A stretch of DNA of 64,000 nucleotides, taken from the NCBI GenBank assembly GCA_964036195.1, contig OZ038456.1, positions 19,220,001 to 19,284,000 on the forward strand, given 5' to 3'. Below are positions 39,701 to 49,119 of the stretch, in pieces. Source of the stretch: Sphaerolaimus hirsutus. Taxonomy: Eukaryota; Nematoda; Chromadorea; Monhysterida; Sphaerolaimidae. The notes under the pieces are model-generated. The model did no database searches. It saw nothing but the letters and a program-made list of their open reading frames with translations, and was not told where the DNA came from. Within the stretch, counting starts at the first letter, position 1. The number at the start of each line of letters is the position of its first letter. Both the position numbers and the translations under genes were made by a program.

Positions 39701-40986
39701 AATAACTCCCCCCCTTGAATAGTACCCCCCCTTGAATAACTCCCCCCTCCAAAACCTCTGACGAAATAATAACGCCCCTGGGGTCTTATTCAAGGATATA
39801 CGGTACATCATTATAAAAAACAGTAAAAACTTATAAATGGTGGTTATTGTTGCATTTTTCACGTTTTTCTCTCAAAAATTCCACTCTGAAAAAATAAACC
39901 CCCTGGGGGTATTTCGAGGAAATACGGTACTTTTACGTTTTCCTGGGACGTTTACTTATGAGTAAATGTAAAAAAATAAATACTCTACGTTTTCTGTACT
40001 CAGCTGTGAGTAAAAAATAGCTACATTACATTTACGTGGTACTCTCAAAAAAGTTCGGTACTTTTCACAACTCTGCAGTAAATACGACATTGTCCGCATT
40101 TCAAATTGTTGCTGCACACACTAGTTTACTCAAATTGGGTGCTCAAAAATCAGCTTTGAACGTATTCGAGTTTATCAGATTGAGTTCTTAAAAAATATCG
40201 TCAACTGTAGTTCACAGACATCTCATTCTGGGGCCAGTTACGCAAGTGTAAAAGTTAAAAGTTAAAACTTAAGAGTTGAGTAAAATGACAAATGACAAGT
40301 TATGAGTAAAGTTAAGAGTTAAGAGTTGAGTAAAACGACAAATGATTTTACTCAACTCTTAACTTTTAACTTTACTCTTAACTTATCATTTATCATTTTA
40401 CTCAACTCTCAAGTTTTAACTCTTAACTTTTCCACTTGCGCAACCGGCACCTGGTAAACTAAAATGCTATCAGACGATTTACGAGTTCACAACATCCCGA
40501 GTTCCCAGTAAAATACTGTGTGCAGCGTCAGCACTCGACGCATTCAAACGGGCCAAAAAAACACATCCTAAACCCCCCTCCCATCGCAGCTGACCAAACT
40601 GTACCTGAACAAAGACTCCGGCTGCGGCCAGGTGCCAATCCCAGACCCTGTAAAAAGCCCTCTAAAATGTCAAATGTCATGCAAAGTGTCAAAAGTCATG
40701 GAAAATGCCCCGCCCTGCAGGGCATTTTCCATCACTTTTGACACTTGACATACATTTGACATTTTACAGGGCATTTTACAGGGTCTGGGACTGCCCCCAG
40801 TCCGACATGCAGCAATTGACAATCTGCATCCAACGAGAAAAGGACCATACGGATTGTTGTGAAAGTGCCGGTGTCCAAGACATGTGCATCACTTTCTGCG
40901 ACATCAAAGGGGGTCTGCCGAATTTGGGCGCCAAGCATTTGAAGTGCAGAGACGACGTGCCCAAGATGCAGAATTGTTTCAAGTGA
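33662..40986 (+). CDS. Secreted Cys-rich protein with a DB module (whole gene, 7 exons)
   Basis: Seven exons (70, 73, 125, 143, 99, 42 and 186 bp) join in phase to a 245-residue protein. It has an N-terminal signal peptide (MDLKIGLPAIILFTVILSL, QCFNG), a small Cys-rich segment (about residues 28-60), an acidic Glu/Gly run, a Lys-Pro/Ser linker, and a complete DB module with CC-x(3)-G-L-P-x-G-C near its start and DCCESAGVQDMC-x-x-F-C near its end. The DB module is a small disulphide-rich domain known from secreted nematode and arthropod proteins; its function is unknown. The product should be extracellular. Its second and sixth introns are each a single introner-like element. No promoter motif could be recognised; the ATG at 33662 is chosen because it opens the signal peptide. 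Confidence 0.85.
34037..34109 (+). CDS. DB-module gene exon 2: Cys-rich segment
   Basis: The acceptor is acccccccccag. The product is ANSAQCSKKKNLCSVYGKCY then RECTR. It ends exactly at CAG before the introner element at 34110 (donor cag|gtgcca). A gtgagt at 34097 looks like a better donor but gives the wrong phase for exon 3. Confidence 0.82.
34110..34300 (+). mobile_element. Introner-like element forming the whole intron 2
   Basis: The 191-bp intron is one inverted-repeat element (GTGCCAATCCCAGACTCTGT ... GTCTGGGAGTGCCAC, 34110-34297) plus the duplicated CAG (34298-34300). CAG also precedes it (34107-34109). The element's first two bases give the GT donor and the duplicated target gives the AG acceptor, so splicing restores ...CACCAG-AATG.... 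Confidence 0.9.
34301..34425 (+). CDS. DB-module gene exon 3: Cys and acidic segment
   Basis: The frame is MQKNDFTCENGQCCCKNRGE, then DSGEGEGEGEAQGEAHTDDG. The M here is internal. The exon ends at a donor gtaggt (34426); gtggta three bases earlier would delete one glycine and is weaker. The GAGGGGGAGGG run is simple repeat and may vary in length. Confidence 0.8.
34426..36169. other. Intron 3 of DB-module gene, repeat-filled
   Basis: It begins a CAGAGTTGTTCAAATTAC hAT-like end at 34537, and a matching AACAACTCTG end lies at 36118; no clean 8-bp duplication, so probably several nested elements. It includes a perfect foldback (35035-35240) and CCGTAT fragments (34905-35010, 35495-35600). Confidence 0.65.
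35035..35240. repeat. Foldback repeat
   Basis: TGATACGCACATCTGCCCGA on the left is answered by TCGGGCAGATGTGCGTATCA on the right, and the inner arms (CAAGTGATTTTCAGATATGA) also pair. The arms are about 90 bp with a short spacer. Confidence 0.9.
36170..36312 (+). CDS. DB-module gene exon 4: Lys-Pro/Ser linker
   Basis: The acceptor is acctctttcag. The product is DTGSGGESLSGIAEAKSGSG, then SKPKPKPKPKTSSSKPTSNG and GSSSSSSG. The donor is ggg|gttagt in phase 0. The (AAACCG)n and (AGTAGC)n stretches are simple repeats. This low-complexity linker separates the Cys-rich segment from the DB module. Confidence 0.75.
36324..37375. mobile_element. Long introner-family derivative with CTG duplication and nested element
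   Basis: It starts GTGGGGGCAGTCCCGGACTC, ends GGGTCTGGGACTGGCAC, and is flanked by CTG (36321-36323, 37376-37378). A second element is nested at about 36527-37258 (ATTGAGGCGTCTAATTC ... GAATTGGACGCCTCAAT), which itself holds a palindrome near 36678-36762 (AAGCGGGAATTAGAGCTCAG and its complement) and repeated TGGACTTGTCGACTT. Confidence 0.88.
37415..38214. mobile_element. Second CAG-target family element, 800 bp
   Basis: It starts GGGCCAGTTCCGCAAGTAGA, ends CTTGCGGAACCGGCAC, and is flanked by CAG (37412-37414 and 38215-38217). The left interior is a tandem array of 62-bp units made of AAAGTTGAGTTAAAAGTTAA-type blocks (37440-37750), and its complement occurs at 37975-38190. Confidence 0.9.
38487..38585 (+). 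CDS. DB-module gene exon 5: first part of DB module
   Basis: The acceptor is caaaaacacag. The product is GSTDDEIEECCDKKGLPSGC then KKYCNVKSFTDST. C-C-x(3)-G-L-P-x-G-C-x(3)-C is the opening of a DB module. The donor is act|gtacgt, phase 0. Confidence 0.9.
38897..40075. mobile_element. hAT-like element (TSD CAGTAAAT) with two levels of nesting
   Basis: It starts CATAGTTGTTAAAACG, ends CTTTTCACAACTCTG, and is flanked by CAGTAAAT (38889-38896 and 40076-40083). Inside is a CCGTAT element at 39241-39927 (TA on both sides), and inside that a second at 39398-39803 (CCGTATATCCTTGAATAAG ... CAAGGATATACGG, TA on both sides). Confidence 0.93.
40231..40450. mobile_element. Second CAG-target family element with CTG duplication
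   Basis: It starts GGGCCAGTTACGCAAGTGTA, ends CACTTGCGCAACCGGCAC, and is flanked by CTG (40228-40230 and 40451-40453). The arms are made of AAGTTAAGAGTTGAGTAAAA in inverted orientation. Confidence 0.92.
40590..40631 (+). CDS. DB-module gene exon 6 (42 bp)
   Basis: The acceptor is cccatcgcag. The product is LTKLYLNKDSGCGQ. It ends at CAG directly before the introner element. It is far shorter than the ORF cut-off but links exons 5 and 7 in phase and supplies one of the DB cysteines. Confidence 0.85.
40632..40800 (+). mobile_element. Introner-like element forming the whole intron 6
   Basis: The 169-bp intron is GTGCCAATCCCAGACCCTGT ... GGGTCTGGGACTGCCCC (40632-40797) plus a duplicated CAG (40798-40800); CAG also precedes it (40629-40631). 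It is homologous to the intron at 34110 along its whole length. It folds as a near-perfect hairpin around GCCCCGCCCTGCAGGGC. Confidence 0.93.
40801..40986 (+). CDS. DB-module gene exon 7: end of DB module and stop
   Basis: The product is SDMQQLTICIQREKDHTDCC, then ESAGVQDMCITFCDIKGGLP and NLGAKHLKCRDDVPKMQNCF, K, stop (TGA). H-T-D-C-C-x(3)-G-V-x(3)-C-x(3)-C closes the DB module. A CCGTAT-like hairpin element starts about 40 bp after the stop, so it probably lies in the 3' UTR. Confidence 0.93.
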   Translation, partial: SDMQQLTICIQREKDHTDCCESAGVQDMCITFCDIKGGLPNLGAKHLKCRDDVPKMQNCFK

Positions 40987-42140
40987 TATGGAGGGAATTT
41001 GTTGCGAGTATTTTTTCATTTATACTATCGTATTTCATCGAAATACCCCCAGGGGGTGATTGTTTCAGAGTGAAAAATTTGAGGGGGTTAAACGAGGGGG
41101 GTATTTCAAGTGGGGGGCTTATTATTTCGCAATTATTAAAGTTACGGAAAATCGCAATTGGATAGGTTATAAGCGTACACACGTATCACAACTCACAACA
41201 CTGTCTTCAATCAATGAAAAAATCCAAAAGCACTGTGTGTTCTCAGGTCAGAAATAAATACTACAAGATTATATCATTTTTGAGACTGTGCAGTGTCCAG
41301 TCTTTTGCAGCTAAAGCCATAATACACAGAAGCCAGATAAACAGCAAAAAATGGGCAAATAAAAGGACAAATGAAGGGTGTGCTTCTAAAAGTACCGATC
41401 TACAAAAAATTGATTTTGAGATAATCACAATTGAAAGTTTGGACTTTGGAGTATGCAATACCCATACATGGGTATTGGGTATGGGAATTTTGGGTATGGG
41501 CATTTTCGGCATATTGTTGGGTATCCATATGCATGGTGTTACCTGCATACCCATACCTGTGCTCACCCAATACCTGTGTTTACACCTGTGCATACATACC
41601 TATACCTAATTATAACATGCATTTACACACCTGTGTACCTACATACCTACATGCTTAGCAGCTAATTTATTCTCTTCACACTTACATTTGGAAGTTGTGC
41701 ACATCCGGTAAAATAACTCACAAAAACTGTCTGTTTAAAGAAAACACAATAAATGCATGTTTAACCCAATAAAACGCTGTGCATTTTCTACAATGCTAAT
41801 TATAAGTGAAAAGAACACTCAAATATGTGTTTCCGACAGAATTACAGTCTTTTGCTTGTATCATGTGTTTCAGAGGACGCCCTATGTTTCTATCAAAACG
41901 CATTTTTGTCATACGATTAAGTTTTGCAAATTTTTTCGCCTATTTGTCAAACTGAATATTTGTCATACACACAGGCAATTTGCCAGTTGATGAGGGCAAT
42001 TTGTCATAGCATTGATTTTCAAGTGCAGGCAATTTCTCATACTAACAGAATATTTATCATACTGCAAGGTATGGCGCTCTATTCAAAGGAATATAAGTGA
42101 AAGTGTAAATATTTTGGAAAGTTGACACGGTAGTCGCGAC
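40987..42140. other. Intergenic; contains empty-site segment
   Basis: 41028-41120 is a CCGTAT-like hairpin fragment. 41148-41368 is a repeat segment whose paralogue near 60.4-62.0 kb carries two insertions, so this copy preserves their empty sites. 41369-41560 is a truncated TGAAGGGTGTGCTTC element. Then A+T-rich DNA follows; frames rich in His/Tyr at 41430-41665 come from a (TACC) repeat. Confidence 0.65.
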
Positions 42141-43204
42141 TAGGGTGTCAAAAAATTTTTTTTACGGAAAACGGAAAACGGAAAGGTAAATTTTTTTCAC
42201 TTTACGGAAAACGGAAAACGGAAAGGTAAAAAAAAAATTTCTGCCGGAAAACAGAAAACGGAAAGGTAAAAAAATTTCACTTAGCGGAAAACGGAAAACG
42301 GAAAGGTAAAAAAAAATTGTCAGCCGGAAAACGGAAAACGGAAAAATGAAATGCCGGAAAACGGAAAACGGAAAGCAAAATTTTCACGGAAACGGAAAAA
42401 AATAAGGTGAAATTAGCACAGTAATAGAAAAATTGGCAGAAGGAAAACCTGCATGCAGGTTTGCCTGTTTGGCTTTGATTGTGGTAGCTGTACATTCTGC
42501 AACTATGGATCATGCCTGTAACTTCACTTGTAGTTCATGTAGTCATGAATGAAATAGCAGAAAACGACAGGAGTCCAAAGGTGAATAAAATTGTTGCAGT
42601 AATGGGCATGAAATAAAATCACGGAACGGACATGCTGGCAATATCAACACCAAAATTGCAAATTGACAGCATCACAACACCAACCAGACAAAACTTGAAT
42701 AAATTATTGGTGTCAGCATATGACCCAATTGGGTTCACAGCACCTGTTTCACTGACCCTGAAATCCCAGTTGTCAATGCTGCTCCAAGAGACAAAAACAA
42801 CACAATGGGATGAGCCTAAGGATGGGAGGAGATAAATACAGATTTGAAAAACAATGGAAAAATGCCAGAAAACTGAAAATCGAGCCAGAAAATGGAAAAA
42901 TGGCCTGGTAAAACGGAAACGGAAAGGTAAAAATTTTTCAGCCGGAAAACGGAAAAATGGGCCGGAAAAACGGAAACGGAAAGGTAAAAAATTTTCAGCT
43001 GCCGGAAAACGGAAAACGGAAAGGTAAAATTTTTTCGGCTGCCGGAAAACGGAAAACGGAAAGGTAACATTTTTTCAGCTGCCGGAAAACGGAAAACGGA
43101 AAGGTAACATTTTTTCAGCTGCCGGAAAATGGAAAACGGAAAGGTAAAAAAATTTCCTGCGGAAAGGCGGAAACGGAAAACGGAAACGGAAATTTGACAC
43201 CCTA
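42141..43204. mobile_element. hAT-like element (TSD GTCGCGAC) built of GGAAAACGG repeats
   Basis: It starts TAGGGTGTCAAAAAATTTTT, ends GGAAATTTGACACCCTA, and is flanked by GTCGCGAC (42133-42140 and 43205-43212). The arms consist of GGAAAACGGAAAACGGAAAG tandem units of about 50 bp on both sides of a central 440 bp that includes a retrotransposon fragment. Confidence 0.93.
42632..42835 (+). pseudogene. BEL/Pao retrotransposon polyprotein fragment
   Basis: The frame (68 codons) reads NLNKLLVSAYDPIGFTAPVS, LTLKSQLSMLLQETKTTQWD then EP. [LI]-x-[SA]-x-[YF]-D-P-[LI]-G-[FL]-x-[AS]-P-x-[ST] ... K-x-x-x-Q-x-L ... W-D-[DE]-P is the conserved block between RT and RNase H of Pao elements. It sits alone inside a hAT-like element, so it is a captured or inserted remnant. 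Confidence 0.7.
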
Positions 43205-43628
43205 GTCGCGACTGCGATATTTTCAGTAAACTTTGTTTTGTCAAGTTCAATGAAATATGGTAGCTGCAGAAACCATTATTTGATTTGCCACTAAACATGA
43301 AGCTCGCCCAAATTTGATAAATTACCTAGACCAAATTTACAAACCAACTAAAAAATATAATGAACACCTGGTGCAAGTTCTGGTAAAAAGTAGAGAGTAA
43401 AAATTGGAGAGTAGAGTAAAAATTGGAGAGCAAAGTAAAAATTGAAAAGGAGAGTAAAAAGTAAAGAGTTACGTAAAAAGTAAAGTGGAAAGTGAAAAGG
43501 AGAGTAAAAAAATAAAAAGTAAAGTAAAAAGTATAGTAAAAAGTAGAGTAAAGGGATCAATTAAAAATAACGATAAAATTTAAAAAAATAGAAAAGCGTG
43601 ACATGTTGTGCTTCGGACATTGCTTTAT

Positions 43629-44260
43629 GGGGGCAGTCCCAAGCCATATAAAGTGTTAAATGTAAAGAGAAGTTAAGTGTCAAATGTAAAGTCAAATGTG
43701 AAGAGAAATGTCAAATGTAAAGTAAATTGTCAATTGTGTATCCAAAATCTTATTTTTTTTGTATCCAAATTTTATGTTTTTGTATCCAAATCTTATTTTT
43801 TTGACATAAGATTTGGATACAAAAACATAAGATTTGAATACAAAAAATAAGATTTGGATACACAATTGACACTTTACATTTGACACTTTTCAGTAAAGTA
43901 GAGTAAAGGGATAAATTAAAAGTAATGATAAAATTTAAAGAAATAAAAAAGCGTGACATGTCGCACTGGACATTGCTTTATGGGAGCAGTTCCAAGCCCT
44001 GTAAAGTGTAAAGTTAAGTGCCAAATGTAAAGTCAAATGTGAAGAGAAATGTCAAATGTAAAGTAAAGTGTCAATTGTGTATCTAAATCTTATTTTTTTG
44101 TATCCAAATTTTATGTTTTTGCATCCAAATCTTTTTTTTTGACATAAGATTTGGATACAAAAACATAAGATTTGGATACAAAAATTTGTTTGGATACACA
44201 ATTGACACTTTACATTTGACACTTTACTTTACATTTGACATTTGACTTTGCATTTGACTT
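43629..44260. mobile_element. Two adjacent introner-family copies (variant interior)
   Basis: Copies start GGGGCAGTCCCAAGCCATAT (43629) and GGGAGCAGTTCCAAGCCCTG (about 43983). Both hold GTATCCAAATCTTATTTTTT in inverted orientation and lack a clear right TIR. The tandem arrangement includes duplicated flanking sequence (AATTAAAAATAACGATAAAA and relatives). Confidence 0.7.
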
Positions 44261-45287
44261 CCTTTGACAAATTCCTCGGGATCCCCATTGGAAACTACTG
44301 TATACTATTTAAATCCAAATCCAATTTTTTTTCTTTTATATTTTATCGTTATTTTCAATATATCATTGATCTCTACTTTTTTTATTTGTTACTCTACTTT
44401 TCAATTTTCCCTCTACTTTTTACTTTACTCTTACATTTTTATTTTTACCCCACTTTTCAATTTTTACTCTACTCACAGCAAAAAAATAGATCCGTGAAGC
44501 GTGTGGAAGCTGGCTGGATGCGCGTGAAGCGGCGCGCTTTCACACGCTTCCACCAACATCACGAGATTCTGGGTGAAGTGTCTTCCACACGCTTCACCTA
44601 GCTTCACTGCGCGCTTCACGCGCATCCAAAATGTGGAAGACACTTCACGCCGCTGGCGTTTCCACACGCTTCCCCCGCGTATAAATTTGCATGGGAGCGT
44701 CATATTAAGAAGCGTGAAGTGCCTTCACGCATTTTTTCGTGATGTGTGTGGTAGCGCTGGCATGCCTGGTGAAGCGTTCGGGAAGTGTTGGCGTGAAGAC
44801 ACTTCCCGACACTTCCCGACACTTCACCGCGCACCGTGAAGAGAGTAAAAATCGGAGAGTAGAGTGGCAAATGGCAAGTAAATACATCATGTATTTACAT
44901 TGCATACATGATGTACATCATTACGGAGGGGCGGTATTTCGAGGGGGAATTGATTATTTCCCCAGCCCATTTTGAGGGGGGGGGGGGTAATTCGAGGGGT
45001 GCTAATTCAAGGGGGGGGGATAATTCGAGTAAATACATCCATACATGGCCAGAGCTCTTTAGTAATAGGTGCATACGTATCCCAAATTTGTTTTGAACGT
45101 CGAATTTTTTCGCAGTTGGCAGTCATCTTAATTTCATCCGACATTTTTTCACCTGTCATGGAAATTTCTACCGTATTTCATCGAAATACCCCCCCCCCCC
45201 AAATTCAGTGTAAAATTTGGTGGACCGCAAAGCATGCGTTCACAAAATTAATGATAATTAGTTTAGTCAATAACGCAGAGTAGGATA

Positions 45288-45388
45288 CCGTATTTCCTCG
45301 AAATACCCCCCGTGGGGTGATTGTTTCATAGTGCTCCCGAGAGGGGGGTGGGGGGTTAAACGAGGGGGGGTATTTCGAGGAAATACGG
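45288..45388. mobile_element. 101-bp CCGTAT hairpin, simplest complete form
   Basis: CCGTATTTCCTCGAAATACC ... GGTATTTCGAGGAAATACGG bounded by TA (45286-45287, 45389-45390). The two arms pair almost perfectly. Confidence 0.9.
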
Positions 45389-45399
45389 TACTTCTGAAC

Positions 45400-45519
45400 A
45401 CACTTTCACAAAAACGCGTAGAGCGATGAATGGCTGGTCGCGAGGGTTCCGCACGGGGGTTTCCACACGCAAGCGCACAAAAACGCATTGCATGGACTAC
45501 AAGTGCACTGAGCAAGTTT
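45400..45519 (+). other. Coding-like frame, possible terminal exon
   Basis: An open frame reads RAMNGWSRGFRTGVSTRKRT then KTHCMDYKCTEQV and stops at TAG. The G+C level is above the surroundings. No acceptor or homology could be established, so it may be chance or an element remnant. Confidence 0.2.
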
Positions 45520-45716
45520 AGGGGGTGAAATTGTTTAGTTTCGGAAACATATTCTGGAATTTCATTGACCAGAATTGGATTGCATCAGCCTCCAGGTTTT
45601 TAGTTTGTGACTTGAATGCATTGATGTTTGCCTTCAGCAACAAAACTTGCATATGCGATTGATTGCATTGTATTCCATTCTACACTCTTTTCTATTCGGT
45701 ATGTAGGTAGTCTATT

Positions 45717-45916
45717 NNNNNNNNNNNNNNNNNNNNNNNNNNNNNNNNNNNNNNNNNNNNNNNNNNNNNNNNNNNNNNNNNNNNNNNNNNNNNNNNNNNN
45801 NNNNNNNNNNNNNNNNNNNNNNNNNNNNNNNNNNNNNNNNNNNNNNNNNNNNNNNNNNNNNNNNNNNNNNNNNNNNNNNNNNNNNNNNNNNNNNNNNNNN
45901 NNNNNNNNNNNNNNNN
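45717..45916. other. Assembly gap (200 N)
   Basis: Exactly 200 N bases, a conventional placeholder, so the true gap size is unknown. Confidence 0.99.
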
Positions 45917-47989
45917 ATAGGTTTTCATACTAAGTGTGCTGTCCGCTGCGTATAGCCAGCGCGTCGCCAGCACGTTGCCGGGACACATTTGGCAACGTTT
46001 TGGCGACCATGCCACTATTCAACATTGGTAAACAGTCTTGAAAACTGGCGACATGGGCGAGGTTTCGCCATGCATCACCAGTTTCCATCTTTGAATGAAC
46101 ACCAAAATAAACATTTTGAAAACTGAATGGCAATGCGTACAGCGACATTGGCGACGCGTCGCCTCTGTCGCATTGAAGCGTCGCCATACAGTTTTCAAAA
46201 ATGTTCTGCAAAACAGAAATCTAGACAAAAAATTTGATTTGCCGAAACCATTAATCACATATCATTACAATTTTTGAAAACTAAAAAGGCCAATTTACTC
46301 ATTTAGAAAACTGTAAAGCGACGCATCGTCATTGAGTTTCAAAGTTGTTTCCATTGTTGTTAAAACATATTTACGTTTACTCGATAAATACGGATACTCG
46401 AGTACTGCGTAAATACGTTTACGTTTCCTCATGAAAAAAATACCACTACTCACTTACTCGCGTACTTTTTGAAAGTACGCAAGTACAGAAAACGTAATAT
46501 AGTAAATTATTGAATGCATAAAAAGTGTCTGCAGTGTTATTTATCTGCAGTTACTCAGGGTTTAATATGCAATATTTGTGCTGGACACGTTTTTAAAAAC
46601 ACAATTACCTCAAATGAATCAAAACGGCTGCGAAAACGGCAACAGGAACCCGCTTTTACATTTTTTCTGGAAATAATAGATAAGTTTTTACGTTTTCCTT
46701 GAAAAAAATGCGAAATTTTACGTTTTCCCTGCAAAAAAGAAATTTATGCACGTTTTACGCAGCGTAAAAGTATGAAGTATGAAAAATCCCCCCTTGAATT
46801 AACCCTGTCCCCTTGAATTAACCCCCCCCCCCTCAAAATGCGCTGGGGAAATAATAAACACCTCCTCAAAATACCCCACCTCCGGATTATGTATATCATG
46901 TATGCAATGTAAATACATGATGTATTAATTACTGCTAATTTGCATTGCAGCTACACATACACTAGTTTGTCGTTTTTCTACACATCTACTTTTTATGTCC
47001 AAATGTATCCTGTTTGGACACATTTATTGATGCATCCATTGCAATACTTACATGGGTTGGATTTTTTTGACATCAGAATGACATCATTGCAGGAACAAAA
47101 ATTCACAAAATTCACACTTTGAAATTTGCCAGACTAAATTTTTCAATGCAGGCATTTTAGAGGTATGGTTATTTACATAACTTTAAACATCAAACCCTTC
47201 CCTTTAAAGTATCTAATAGTGTTAAAGTCTTTACCAACTCTTAAAGTGCCTAATAAAAAAGTTGCGAAAAGTGAAGGTTTTTGTCATCCATCATTTGCGT
47301 GGGTATTTTTTAGAATTTTTTCACATTAATCTCACATTATTGAATAGTGTATAGTAGGGGAGGGGTGTTGGTAACACATTACCAAAATTTTAGATTTATA
47401 CCCCTCCCACAGCTCAAAAAGCAGTGGGTGCCGGACCTGTGTTGGACACCAAAAAAGCCAATGACAATTTTAAACTTAGCTCGACCCACCCTGTTAGGGG
47501 TCGCGGCAACCCCCCCATGTCATGCGAATTAGGGGGGGGGGGGGTTGCGCCAATATCTCCCCCAAGTTTCAGCTTCTGGCAGATCATAAACTGAGAACGA
47601 CTGACTGTTGTACTGCCAAATTGGTAAATTTGCGGATTCGAATTGTCTTTATTCCATTTTTATCCACTTCAAAAATATTTCCATGGGTAGGGAGAAGTGT
47701 AATTTTATCATGTCATTGTCATATAAGTAATAAGTAGGTGAGTCCGTATCCTTTGTCCCTCTGTGGCATACAAATCTCATATGTAATTAAGTATGATTTT
47801 TACAGTGAATTTTCGTTGTTCCTTGTCTCGTTTTTGTTGAATACATACTGGAGAAAGTGAATAAACAGGCGAAATGTGTGCACTACAGTGCTGGAAATAT
47901 CTTCAAGCAATAGCGGCATAACATACGCACATATTTTTCTTGGCTCTTGGCGCCCTTTTTTCTGGCGCTTTTCCATCCACTACTCGCTA
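45917..47989. other. Intergenic repeat block after the gap
   Basis: 45940-46240 contains CGTCGCCAGC / GGCGACGCGTCGCC inverted motifs. 46360-46770 matches the interior of the CAGAGTTGTTAAAA hAT-like family. 46780-46880 is a CCGTAT fragment. 47130-47560 is a decayed relative of the palindrome at 24832. No convincing exon is seen. Confidence 0.5.
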
Positions 47990-47997
47990 ACCATGAC

Positions 47998-49119
47998 CAA
48001 CGATGGGTAAGTTCTCCAATAAAAAACACTTTCTGTGTTTTGAGTTTTTCAAAAATGAATACCTGTGTTTTGAGTTTTTTTGACAAAAAAAACTTGAGTA
48101 ACTCTGTTTTTATTTCTGTGTTTTTTGTAAAAACTTGAGTTCTTTGAGTTTTTTCTAAAAAAACTCGAGTTTTTTTTCCAAAAAATTCAAGTTTCCCCGC
48201 AAAAAATTCTGATTTACATCATTTTGATCTGGAAACAGTGGTTTTCTTATAAAATATTGGTTTTACACATGTTTAACCCCACATAACATTTGTGTATTCA
48301 TTCAAGTGTGAAAAAAGTCTTTAAAAATGTCCACAATGAGGACATCAACATCACAACACCAGCAACAAAATGCCCAGAATGACAATTTACACAGTACTCC
48401 AAAATTCTGCAATGGATGTGCACTGTATTGAAGAATTGGATTTGATTTGAACTACAACTACCATATTTCCTCGAAATACCCCCATGAGGGTTTATCATTT
48501 TGTCAGAAAGTTTTGTAAGGATCATAGAAAATAGTAGGCATTTATGTACCCAAAACAGGTTATAAATGCATACAAACAGGATATATTTGAAATAAACATG
48601 TAGATAGCTACACAACCTAGTACAGTCTGTGTAGCTGTGATTCGAATTAGCAGTAATAAATACACCGTGTTCATTGGATACATGATGTACATCATCCCGG
48701 GGGGGTTTATTATTTCATCAGTCCATTTTGAGGGGGGTTAATTTTAGGTAATAAGGTATACTTAAATGTCGAAACTTAAATTGTCAAATCCACCATGAGA
48801 TGTGCACACCATCTTTAATTTCTTTATTGTACCATTATATGAATACATTATGTACATATTTACATACTATACATGCATATCTTATGATGGTTAGTTTAAC
48901 TGAATTAATGTGCATTCAACCGCTTCGCTAAAAAAACACACAAAAACTCAAAAAACTTTTCTGTGTTTCCGTGTTTCTGTGTTTCTGTGTTCTCCAAAAA
49001 AAAACTCATTTGAGTTTTGAGTTTTTCAAAATTTATGAGTTTCCGTGTTTCTGTGTAAAACAAAAACACAGAAACTCAATGAGTTTCTGTGTTCAATTTC
49101 TGTGTTTTTTCCATCGTTG
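47998..49119. mobile_element. hAT-like element (TSD ACCATGAC)
   Basis: It starts CAACGATGGGTAAGTTCTCC, ends TTTTTTCCATCGTTG, and is flanked by ACCATGAC (47990-47997 and 49120-49127). The interior is CTGTGTTTTGAGTTTTT repeats plus a nested CCGTAT-type element (about 48459-48758). A second copy begins at 63319 and runs off the window. Confidence 0.94.

Larger units (their letters stand above)
38586..40589. other. Intron 5 of DB-module gene, with nested elements
   Basis: It carries the hAT-like element 38897-40075 with two nested hairpin elements, and the CTG-target element 40231-40450. Outside these it is A+T-rich. Confidence 0.8.
43213..45716. other. Intergenic repeat block
   Basis: 43380-43560 (GAGTAAAAAGTAAAGAG repeats) and 44380-44475 (complement) form a large inverted repeat enclosing two introner-family copies (43629-43890 and 43983-44260). 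44485-44850 is a palindromic GTGAAGCGTGTGGAAGC block. 44925-45030 and 45171-45390 are CCGTAT hairpins. Confidence 0.65.

Noticed and set aside
41430..41665. ORFs rich in Tyr, His and Pro
   Set aside because: Produced by a (CATACC)-like simple repeat in a truncated element.
45928..46277. Overlapping ORFs after the assembly gap
   Set aside because: They come from inverted GGCGACGCGTCGCC-type repeat sequence with frames open on both strands.
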